DNA of 7,953 bases from Methanosarcinales archaeon (GTDB lineage: Archaea; Halobacteriota; Methanosarcinia; Methanosarcinales; Methanogasteraceae): positions 1 through 7,953 of the forward strand of contig JAUVEF010000046.1 in assembly GCA_030594905.1 (NCBI GenBank), given 5' to 3'. The notes under the pieces are model-generated. The model was not told where the DNA came from. It ran no database searches and was given only the letters and a program-made list of their open reading frames with translations. A program made the position numbers and the translations under genes. Each line of letters begins with the position of its first letter. The stretch's first letter is position 1. Of this stretch, positions 1-6,856 are shown one piece after another.

Positions 1-119
1 GTTATCTTAGTGAGTTCATTCTGCGATACGAAATCGCAATCCGAGTTCGCTGAAACCGCGCAGGTTAGAGCGAATATGATCACCATTGAGGTGATGTATG
101 TTGCTATTGCTTTGTTCAT
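1..119 (-). CDS. Secreted protein of unknown function, N-terminal part only (runs off left edge)
   Basis: On the minus strand an ATG at 117-119 opens 39 codons that stay open to the window edge. The protein begins MNKAIATYITS, followed by a hydrophobic stretch (about residues 8-20) and an Ala-Val-Ser-Ala site after which a signal peptidase could cut (around residue 24). The mature part starts NSDCDFVSQNE. This is a classic Sec signal peptide, which is the main reason to believe the gene. The function cannot be seen because almost the whole mature protein lies outside the window. An in-frame ATG 15 codons upstream (162-164) is possible, but it would put a polar Gln/Gly-rich tail in front of the signal peptide, so the downstream ATG is preferred. 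G-rich sequence (minus strand GGGGG, about 9 nt before the ATG) could act as a weak ribosome-binding site. The gene is divergent from the S-layer-like gene at 414 and shares its upstream region. Confidence 0.6.
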   Translation of the reverse strand, partial: MNKAIATYITSMVIIFALTCAVSANSDCDFVSQNELTKI

Positions 120-124
120 ATGTT

Positions 125-145
125 GTTGCCCCCGTTGCCCCGTTG
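125..145. repeat. Short GTTGCCCC tandem repeat in the leader of the leftward gene
   Basis: GTTGCCCCC, GTTGCCCC and a partial GTTG follow one another directly. On the minus strand this reads as repeated CAACGGGG just before the ATG at 117-119, so the G-runs may double as a weak ribosome-binding region. It may equally be low-complexity slippage. Confidence 0.5.
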
Positions 146-183
146 TGGGTTTTACTTGCGCCATGCGAGTTGATTGCATGGTT

Positions 184-195
184 GGCAAGTTTGCC
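184..195. repeat. Small perfect dyad GGCAA-GT-TTGCC
   Basis: Two 5-bp arms that pair perfectly are separated by 2 bp, 6 bp away from the larger palindrome at 202-234. It is too short to be sure it is more than chance. Its place in a shared upstream region makes a protein-binding half-site pair possible. Confidence 0.35.
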
Positions 196-201
196 CAGTG
201 C

Positions 202-234
202 ATACATCATTATGATAATAATCATAATGTGTAT
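202..234. repeat. 33-nt hyphenated palindrome, candidate operator
   Basis: The left arm is ATACA-T-CATTATGAT and the right arm ATCATAATGTGTAT, separated by AATA. The inner 9 bp pair perfectly. With a single bulged T at 207 the pairing extends five more base pairs, 14 in all. It lies between two divergent genes, 83 bp upstream of the leftward ATG and about 22 bp upstream of a TATA-like box facing right. There is no following T-run, so it is not a typical archaeal terminator. The AT-rich arms fit a dimeric regulator site overlapping the leftward promoter. That role is inference. Confidence 0.6.
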
Positions 235-256
235 AATCTATAGTTGATCTTGTTCC

Positions 257-265
257 TATTTAAAC
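257..265 (+). promoter_or_regulatory. TATA-like box, distal, for the rightward gene
   Basis: TATTTAAAC resembles an archaeal box A. Transcription from it would start about 25 nt downstream, near 285-290, leaving a leader of roughly 125 nt before the ATG at 414. It lies just downstream of the palindrome at 202-234. Confidence 0.35.
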
Positions 266-381
266 TTTGTGGAGGGTCGGGGCTGTCTATCGATGGTGAT
301 GACTGCTCCCGGGTTTTGGATATCCGGAAAAACCTGAGTTTCGAGCTGACCCTGCACAATGGGGTAGCCAGAATCAGGAAA

Positions 382-390
382 AATTTTATG
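382..390 (+). promoter_or_regulatory. TATA-like box, proximal, possible leaderless promoter
   Basis: AATTTTATG is centred about 28 nt before the ATG at 414. That is the spacing expected when archaeal transcription starts at or right next to the start codon. No Shine-Dalgarno sequence precedes this ATG, which agrees with a leaderless or near-leaderless message. The match to the TATA consensus is only moderate. Confidence 0.35.
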
Positions 391-413
391 CACATAAAAG
401 CAATGACAATTGA

Positions 414-2078
414 ATGATTGCTATGCGACATAATATCGTGACTATTATACTCATAAGCGCGATCCTGCTTGCTGCGCACCCGGTCTCATGCGACGATGTG
501 ACCTGGACGAGCAAGAAGACCCACACCCTTGATAAGGGCGATGCGTTCTCGGTCGGCGCATTCACAGTCAAAGCCACTGATTTTGATGGGATGGGGTCGG
601 TTGCGCTCGAGATCAAGCATAATATAGGGGAGGGGACCGGTGAGGTAGTCGAGATCCTTCTTACAACGGGTGAGGTGTGGGATAACAACAATATCCGGCT
701 GGAATGTACTGATGCAACCGATAAGGACGATCTGGACTCTATAGGTAGATATCCCTGGTATCCCGCGGCGAAGATCATCTCATGGGTTGCAGATAGGAAG
801 ACGCCTGACCTAACACTTAGCATTTCGCTTGACAAGAGTGAATATCTCTATGATGATACCGTAACAGCCGAGATCACAGCCGAGAACGACGGCGACGGGG
901 ATCTGCGTGAAGGGGTGCTGAACATCAGCCTTGATGGTCTATATCTAACAGACGGCGGGCAGCTCCGCCGCGTCGACACGATCAATCCTGATGATTCGAG
1001 ATCGGTCACGGTCAAACTCAGGTTTCAGGCGCAGTCTGTGGATGGGGACCTGCAGGTCACGTTGACCGGCAAAGATGAGGACGGCATCGAATATTGCACG
1101 ACAGGATCAAAAACGGTTGGACTGAAGCCGCCGCTCTTTGTGCGGAAGTTTGCGACTCCTGACATCTACTGGGGCGAGACTGTGTATGTGAGCCTCAGTG
1201 TAAAGAACGTCCAGAACTACGCAATCAGTTCTATCACGCTGATTGACGAGGTTCCTGATCAGTTCATGGTGGAAAACTACCGGAATTTGAACTGGACGTT
1301 TGATCTACACCCTGACGAAGAAAAGACATTTTATTATCACTTGATTCCGGATACGCCCGGAAGTTTCACACTCCCTGCCGCCAGTGTATCATGTCAGATG
1401 CAGGGGATGGATGTGAATCGTGGTGCCAGCAGCGATCGTCCCTCAACTGTGGTGCATGGCGCATTCATGGAGATTGTGAAGGCAGTTGAGCATGATCCCT
1501 CGATCGGCGAGACTGTTAATGTCACGATCGAGGTCAAAAACACCGGCGACCTGCCCGCATACATCAGTCTGACAGATCAGTTGCCTACAAACACAACGTA
1601 TGTCAGCGGCAGAATCAATTTTACCGGTTTTACTTTTATGAGATCGCAAGAGGCTGAACGCATCAGTTATGCTATGAAAATCGACTCGCCCGATGTGGAT
1701 ATCCCTGAACCGGTGGTTAAATTCAAAGAAACAGTCTACGCTGGAAGGATCATGAACTACACCGGAAACTACAAGGTGACGATGCCCGCAACATTGGCTA
1801 CAGAGGTCTCAGCGGTTACAGCGATCACCGGACCAGGGGACGTAACACCCACCGATTCAGCGAGCGTGCGCGTAAATGGCGCCGAAAAAATCTCAGAAAC
1901 TGACCCCACTAAGAATGCAGGGAATGAAACAACCCTCAGGCGGATTAATGTGGGGGCAAGAGAGGTTCAACAGAAGATCGATTCCTTAAAAACCATGGCA
2001 GTGCCCGGATTTGGGGGCGCGTGGCTGGTTGCGGCAATCATGATTGCTTACGTGATCGCAATCCGGCGAATTTTGTGA
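414..2078 (+). CDS. Secreted S-layer-like / CARDB-DUF11-type surface protein with PGF-type C-terminal anchor
   Basis: This 554-aa protein has an N-terminal signal peptide (about residues 5-26, ending near VSC-DD). Residues 30-125 look like a small S-layer-type beta domain (THTLDKGDAFSVGAFTVKA, then an EVVEILLTTGEVWD stretch). Three beta-sandwich repeats of CARDB/DUF11 type follow, at roughly 130-235, 238-350 and 352-465. Each carries the 'GETV-v-sv-V-KN' pattern (WGETVYVSLSVKN, IGETVNVTIEVKN), and the second and third add an 'I-L-D--P' strand. I count seven N-glycosylation sequons (for example NWT, NVT, NTT). The tail has PGFG at 531-534, a hydrophobic segment to about 550 and then RR. This matches the PGF-CTERM signal processed by archaeosortase A, so the protein is probably lipid-anchored outside the cell. 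There is no heme motif and no visible catalytic site, so the role is structural or adhesive. The ATG at 414 is used; an ATG three codons on (423) is equally possible, and neither has a Shine-Dalgarno site. The 3' end overlaps the giant cytochrome tail to tail. Confidence 0.9.
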   Translation: MIAMRHNIVTIILISAILLAAHPVSCDDVTWTSKKTHTLDKGDAFSVGAFTVKATDFDGMGSVALEIKHNIGEGTGEVVEILLTTGEVWDNNNIRLECTDATDKDDLDSIGRYPWYPAAKIISWVADRKTPDLTLSISLDKSEYLYDDTVTAEITAENDGDGDLREGVLNISLDGLYLTDGGQLRRVDTINPDDSRSVTVKLRFQAQSVDGDLQVTLTGKDEDGIEYCTTGSKTVGLKPPLFVRKFATPDIYWGETVYVSLSVKNVQNYAISSITLIDEVPDQFMVENYRNLNWTFDLHPDEEKTFYYHLIPDTPGSFTLPAASVSCQMQGMDVNRGASSDRPSTVVHGAFMEIVKAVEHDPSIGETVNVTIEVKNTGDLPAYISLTDQLPTNTTYVSGRINFTGFTFMRSQEAERISYAMKIDSPDVDIPEPVVKFKETVYAGRIMNYTGNYKVTMPATLATEVSAVTAITGPGDVTPTDSASVRVNGAEKISETDPTKNAGNETTLRRINVGAREVQQKIDSLKTMAVPGFGGAWLVAAIMIAYVIAIRRIL

Positions 2079-5000
2079 ACCCAAATAGTATCAGGATTCC
2101 TATTGCAACACTTGCGTACCAGTAGTATGCGGGCACGGACGATATGAATGAACCCAAGCTTGCTATAAGCGGTTTTTTGCCTGACTTGATATGCAGCGTA
2201 ACTGTTGCCACCCTGCCCCACGTGTCTTCCGATTCCATGGCATGGACTATGACTGTGTGATTGCCTGCAAGGAGTCCAGTGGTATCGATTGTTGCTGTAA
2301 TCTCCTCGGTGTTGCTGTCAAATGCACCATCAACCGGCATCATCAAGGTTCCCGTGCCATCCGATCCTGCAAAGTCGATGAAATACTCAGCGCCCACCAC
2401 CTCAAGCATCCACCCGGAAACTGCGACTGCACTAACCACGACCGGATCTCCTTCGTAGCATGATTGTGGCGATAGCTCGATATTGCCAATGTGCGGTACC
2501 GCACCAAATGCGGTGATCACATGTGGGTCATACCCTGCCCCGCCATGGCAGCTTGTGCAATTCTCAACCTTGCCGTGAGGCACTCCAGAGATATCAACCG
2601 CATCAAAGAGTATTTTGTGTACGTGACAGTCCACGCAGTCTTTTGGCGTCTTATCTGGGTGGACGTCAGGTTCCCGACCGATTCCGTGACACGCCCAGCA
2701 CGCTCTTACGATATGATTGGTCTGCAGGGCACCATCTGATGCGTATGTGTCTGCATTCAATCCGGCATGTGCCCCGAGCTGCGACTCGATTGCATCGACA
2801 CGCTTGATGTCCATGCCGGTGCCAAGGTCATGGCACTGGACGCAATTGGCAAAGACGATGTCGCCCCCATTCACAAGCGGCGGAACATGGAACGTATCCG
2901 GCTCAGCGCCTCCGAAATTCTCCCCAACAGAAATCCAGCTCACATTGTAGCCGTCCACCCCGAGATAATCATCATCTTCGAGGTCGCTTGTGTCTGCTTC
3001 GAATATGTCCGGCGATATCAGCCGCACATCCTCGAGCACGATCAGGTCATCGCCGTACGACCTGAATACTCCAGACACGTTCGCCCTGAATACGCATACA
3101 TCGTTTAGCGACAAAATATCTCTCTCGTATTCGAATAATTCGCCTGTATTCACCACGTCATCCTCAACCACGACGCCACTTTCCTTCAGTTCGAGCATGG
3201 CGAGATTTCCGTTGATATCGACATATTTTACCGTGAGAACGAACCCTTCTCCAAGATCCCAGTCCTCTCCAGACCTGAGTGTCTTTGAACTCTCATCTTC
3301 ATCGTCAAAATCAAGAAGCATCCTTGTGTAATACGTTATGTTTCCTTTCCGGTCAACGATGGTATATCTGTCGTTTCTTGCATACCCCTCCATGTGGCAG
3401 GCATAGCACGCCGCATTCGTGGTCTCAGGATGTATTCGCCTGATTGTTTTACCCTCAAACGTCGCAACCCCACCCTTTATGCCCCTCAGGACGCCCGTCA
3501 GGTTCACCGAAACGATGGTCTGGTCAAAAGTGCTATTATCCTCCGTGATCGTCTCCTCATATATAAGCGGCTCATTCTCGTTTACAACTTGCTCATCGAG
3601 GACTTCTCCTTCCCGGATTATCTGGACAAGCGCGCTATCCCCCCACATATTAACATTCACGACCTTTAACAGGTATCCGTTTCTGAGTTCCCAGAGCTCT
3701 CCGGCATACAGGGTTACTTCCTCATCTTCGCATATTAACGCAGATTTTTGATCTGTCGGATCGATTGCATCGCCCCATTCCTCTGCATTATCCTCATCCT
3801 CATGGCAATAGACACAATCGGTTAGGATATGGTCTGGATATGCCATCAGTTCATTGGTTGAGCCGTAATGGGATACCTTGTATATGTCGCCCCCGACTGG
3901 GTCTGTGGTCTCGATGACGCTGTTGACATGACACGCAGTGCACCCGACCGCGGTGCTGATGTTGCTTGTGGTGGACTTTTCCGGATTGTTAAGCATGTCG
4001 GCATCCTTGAAATGCTCGTAAATCATCGGTTCTGCATGTTTTGACTGGTCAAAGGTGTGGCAGTCGTTGTTGCTGCAATTCAGCTTCTTCATAGGATGTT
4101 GCTCCCCATGACATGCCCAGCATGCCTGGTGGATATCCTCCTCCGCGTTGTCCACCCTTGCGTGAATGCCTTTTTTGAAATCCGCGACAACGAAGTTTGC
4201 GCCGATATTGCCAGTCGAACTGTGGCATACGATGCATTCGGCTTGATTGAGATCCTGTCTGGTTATGATGGTGACGCCTGTGTCCGCAGCGCCCACGCCA
4301 AATGCATGCCTTATGATATAAACATACCACGATCCCGGTTCGGGATCTTTCACATATATATACTTGTGGCTGATGTTGTGATCGTCGGAAAGAACCATCG
4401 ACTCATTGAACCGTAGGTTCATCATCTCGTCAGTCAGGTTGAAGTTCCAGTTGATTGCGTAGTCGTTTTTGTGTTCCTGACCGGTGGTATTTCCTGGTAA
4501 TTCATAATTATAACGGGCGACATACTCGGATATGTTCACGCCATCCTTTGAGACCGCATTCGGGCGGACGATGATCAGTTCAAAGCCCCTGTCGCCCCCG
4601 GACAGGTTGAATTCAATCCATTTCTGGTACTTCGAAACAGTCTCAACAAACCCGTATATCTCACCTGCTGACATAACATAGCTGTGATTGGTCTCTGTAG
4701 AGAGGTTTGTCATTGTGACGTTCCGCGGCTCATAATGCGGCTCAGAATGGCACGCCATACATTCTCCTAAAACGTTCTGCGGTATTATGCGGTGTCCACC
4801 GGAGACTGCCGTGTGGCAGTCGGTACAGCTCAGGAGCGCGATCTCGTGCAGAGAGTTGTGGCATGATCTACAGGCAACGTCGTACTCACTATCCCCGTCC
4901 ACGTCCGCATGTGCGTGGGCGATCCCCTGCGTGTCCCAGTCCGGTATTATGAGGTTGGTTCGTGCGCCCTCGCAGCCCGGTGGTGGATTTTGGTTGTGGC

Positions 5001-6843
5001 ACTCGCTGCAGCCGGTTGGGATATGAATGACCGGCTTGTATGCAATAGGGTTGGGGGCGCTTGATGTGATGGTGTAGTTCGCAAGCCCTGGAGACCAGCT
5101 GGATATCCGTGCGATCCATGTCCCGTCCTGCACACCACGATCGTCGTCGAACCGTGCGTATTGTGCGAGTGTTGTACTCTTTGGGCGGTATATCCGCGAT
5201 CCTGTGGCAAACGACGCGCTCCCGTTCACGCTTGGCACATAGTAAGTGCCATGCCAATTGTCGCTCTCATTCAGGTCTTGAATGCCTGCCGCATTATCTA
5301 TAGGTCCTATCAGGGAGAGTGTGAAATTGTACAAAGGGTCATCGCAGGTCACTGAGATATCAATCCCCCCGCCGCCGCTCACATTGACGACATAAGTGGC
5401 ATCTGCCCGCTGGTAGGACGTGAATGTCGGGGCATAGCTGCCAAACACGCCGTCCAGCGAGTATTGACCAGCCGGGACCTCTGGATAGTCCAGACCTCCG
5501 TGGCAGAGATCACATGCCACGCCTGAATGGACGCCTGTATTGGCTGCGTCAGTTCCGTTGAGTATGTACGGGACTGCGATTTCGTGTGTTACTTCTCCCA
5601 TTTCATCATGGATGAAACCGGTGTGACAGTCGGTGCAGTTTGCGATGAAGACATGCGAAGGATCTGTTAGCGGGGTCTGGATTCTCGGTCTGACCAGATC
5701 TGATTCCGCATACATCGAGAGCACCCATTCACCGCGTTTGGAATCTTTATCATCTAATATGGTCACCCATCCACTTTCCCCGCAGATAAATCCTCCCTGG
5801 TGCCCGTATTGGATCTCATGCAGATGTACCGGGGTTGCTGTTAAGAACTGGGCAGCATAAGGGCTGTGGCACATGGTCTGGCAGTCGTTTTCCAGAAATC
5901 CCGGAGCGCATATCCTTAACTTGTTACTTTCCCTTTCGATCTTTAGTTCAGTTCCAGTTCTACCATCGCTGAATTCAAGGATCGCTTCGTTCTTCACCAC
6001 ATCAATCGTTATCTCGGCTGCGTCATCACCTTTGAAGATGCGGATGGTCTTGTCGCCATCGATTTTTTGTATTTTTGCACCCGTCGTCCAGTTGATACTG
6101 TGGGCAGTCCTGAGATATCTCAGGAGTCTCTCATCATCGGTTCCAGGCACATCATCCCAGCAAAAGAGATGCCCTGAAGTGATCTTGTTCGGATGTATTG
6201 TGGGGGATACGAATCTCTCTGATGGATTTGTCTGCGTGCTATATGCGTCATGGCATCCTGTTGCCTGACAGCCCCAGAGTGTGGTTGTGAAGCTCGTATC
6301 GAAGGTTATGTCGGTTGAATCGATCGTATTTTTGAAATTAACATTGTAAACGCCGGTGTATGCATCATCCGGGTAATAGAATGTGCCATAGTAATACCGG
6401 TGCTTGCCATCTTCTGTGAGTGCGATGGTGGTGATGTTCGTTGAAAAATCGTCTGTTGGATACGTAACATCGACATTGATGAAAAGCCCGCTCTTATGCG
6501 TCGGCGAGGGCTTGCCATCAGTGGTGACGTTTTCAAAGACGTTCACCAGCACGAGGTTCTTCTGGCGGTTTGCGCCTTTCCCGTCCCACCAGTCCCATCC
6601 GGCAGAGGTGTTTGTGCGGTAGCCAAGCTGGTACGGGGTCTGCCCGTAGGTCATGACCACCGTGTAGTCGCCGGAATGGTTTATCGCAGGTGGGTGCGCA
6701 CACACGTCTCCACACATGACCATTAGCACAGCCGCCAGGACTATTAGCACGGCTGCCGGTGTAACTGCCCGTACAAAAGCGTATTTGATGGGGTGTGCGA
6801 TGCGTTTTGGCAGCAGTCTGTGTGGGTGTGCGTGTTTAGTCAA
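2038..6843 (-). CDS. Giant 18-heme c-type cytochrome with S-layer domains, membrane-anchored
   Basis: This 1601-aa protein starts at TTG (6841-6843), supported by GGAGGG 5 nt upstream. A signal peptide spans about residues 24-49 (cut near VCA-HPP). There are sixteen CxxCH motifs plus two CX4CH motifs. Their first cysteines are at 192 (CX4), 321, 403, 444, 612, 658, 673, 695, 870, 908, 923 (CX4), 968, 1010, 1146, 1334, 1382, 1403 and 1429. Heme-free beta-rich segments separate the heme groups: 50-190; about 460-600 and 710-860, both resembling PPC-like sandwiches; two S-layer duplication-type domains at about 1034-1135 and 1175-1285 (key pattern EDWDLGEGFVLTVKYVDING); and an Ig-like domain at about 1440-1560. 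A transmembrane helix at about 1572-1592 ends in RSRKQS, facing the cytoplasm. Many N-x-S/T sequons support an extracellular body. The architecture matches the large S-layer-fused cytochromes of ANME-type archaea, thought to conduct electrons across the S-layer. That role is inferred. The gene lies 13 bp downstream of the four-heme cytochrome gene, in one operon. Confidence 0.96.
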   Translation of the reverse strand: MTKHAHPHRLLPKRIAHPIKYAFVRAVTPAAVLIVLAAVLMVMCGDVCAHPPAINHSGDYTVVMTYGQTPYQLGYRTNTSAGWDWWDGKGANRQKNLVLVNVFENVTTDGKPSPTHKSGLFINVDVTYPTDDFSTNITTIALTEDGKHRYYYGTFYYPDDAYTGVYNVNFKNTIDSTDITFDTSFTTTLWGCQATGCHDAYSTQTNPSERFVSPTIHPNKITSGHLFCWDDVPGTDDERLLRYLRTAHSINWTTGAKIQKIDGDKTIRIFKGDDAAEITIDVVKNEAILEFSDGRTGTELKIERESNKLRICAPGFLENDCQTMCHSPYAAQFLTATPVHLHEIQYGHQGGFICGESGWVTILDDKDSKRGEWVLSMYAESDLVRPRIQTPLTDPSHVFIANCTDCHTGFIHDEMGEVTHEIAVPYILNGTDAANTGVHSGVACDLCHGGLDYPEVPAGQYSLDGVFGSYAPTFTSYQRADATYVVNVSGGGGIDISVTCDDPLYNFTLSLIGPIDNAAGIQDLNESDNWHGTYYVPSVNGSASFATGSRIYRPKSTTLAQYARFDDDRGVQDGTWIARISSWSPGLANYTITSSAPNPIAYKPVIHIPTGCSECHNQNPPPGCEGARTNLIIPDWDTQGIAHAHADVDGDSEYDVACRSCHNSLHEIALLSCTDCHTAVSGGHRIIPQNVLGECMACHSEPHYEPRNVTMTNLSTETNHSYVMSAGEIYGFVETVSKYQKWIEFNLSGGDRGFELIIVRPNAVSKDGVNISEYVARYNYELPGNTTGQEHKNDYAINWNFNLTDEMMNLRFNESMVLSDDHNISHKYIYVKDPEPGSWYVYIIRHAFGVGAADTGVTIITRQDLNQAECIVCHSSTGNIGANFVVADFKKGIHARVDNAEEDIHQACWACHGEQHPMKKLNCSNNDCHTFDQSKHAEPMIYEHFKDADMLNNPEKSTTSNISTAVGCTACHVNSVIETTDPVGGDIYKVSHYGSTNELMAYPDHILTDCVYCHEDEDNAEEWGDAIDPTDQKSALICEDEEVTLYAGELWELRNGYLLKVVNVNMWGDSALVQIIREGEVLDEQVVNENEPLIYEETITEDNSTFDQTIVSVNLTGVLRGIKGGVATFEGKTIRRIHPETTNAACYACHMEGYARNDRYTIVDRKGNITYYTRMLLDFDDEDESSKTLRSGEDWDLGEGFVLTVKYVDINGNLAMLELKESGVVVEDDVVNTGELFEYERDILSLNDVCVFRANVSGVFRSYGDDLIVLEDVRLISPDIFEADTSDLEDDDYLGVDGYNVSWISVGENFGGAEPDTFHVPPLVNGGDIVFANCVQCHDLGTGMDIKRVDAIESQLGAHAGLNADTYASDGALQTNHIVRACWACHGIGREPDVHPDKTPKDCVDCHVHKILFDAVDISGVPHGKVENCTSCHGGAGYDPHVITAFGAVPHIGNIELSPQSCYEGDPVVVSAVAVSGWMLEVVGAEYFIDFAGSDGTGTLMMPVDGAFDSNTEEITATIDTTGLLAGNHTVIVHAMESEDTWGRVATVTLHIKSGKKPLIASLGSFISSVPAYYWYASVAIGILILFGFTKFAGLRSRKQS

Positions 6844-6848
6844 GAAAT

Positions 6849-6854
6849 CCCTCC
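6849..6854 (-). promoter_or_regulatory. Shine-Dalgarno site that sets the TTG start of the giant cytochrome
   Basis: On the minus strand GGAGGG lies 5 nt before TTG (6841-6843), inside the 13-nt gap after the upstream TGA stop (6857-6859). No in-frame ATG or GTG lies between that stop and the signal peptide, so this strong site decides the unusual TTG start. Confidence 0.8.
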
Positions 6855-6856
6855 GG

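Larger units (their letters stand above)
120..413. other. Divergent intergenic region with inverted repeats and TATA-like boxes
   Basis: This 294-bp stretch separates the leftward secreted-protein gene from the rightward S-layer-like gene. I see no convincing coding sequence in it: the short open frames have no protein-like composition and no start signals. It holds a short GTTGCCCC direct repeat (125-145), a small dyad (184-195), a strong AT-rich palindrome (202-234) and two TATA-like boxes for the rightward gene (257-265 and 382-390). It most likely carries the promoters of both flanking genes. Confidence 0.7.

Noticed and set aside
79..95. Hairpin ATCACC-ATTGA-GGTGAT
   Set aside because: It lies inside the leftward signal-peptide coding region, is only 6 bp and has no T-run; probably chance.
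16..225. 69-codon minus-strand frame across the left intergenic region
   Set aside because: It overlaps the better-supported signal-peptide frame (1-119) and has no start signal or recognisable protein composition.
296..349. C/D box sRNA candidate (GTGATGA ... CTGA, 54 nt)
   Set aside because: There is no internal C' box, the D' position is poor, and the flanks of boxes C and D do not form a terminal stem.
4057..4416. Plus-strand open frames of 90-130 codons inside the giant cytochrome gene
   Set aside because: They are antisense shadows of a 4.8-kb gene with clear heme motifs; none has a start signal or a recognisable domain.
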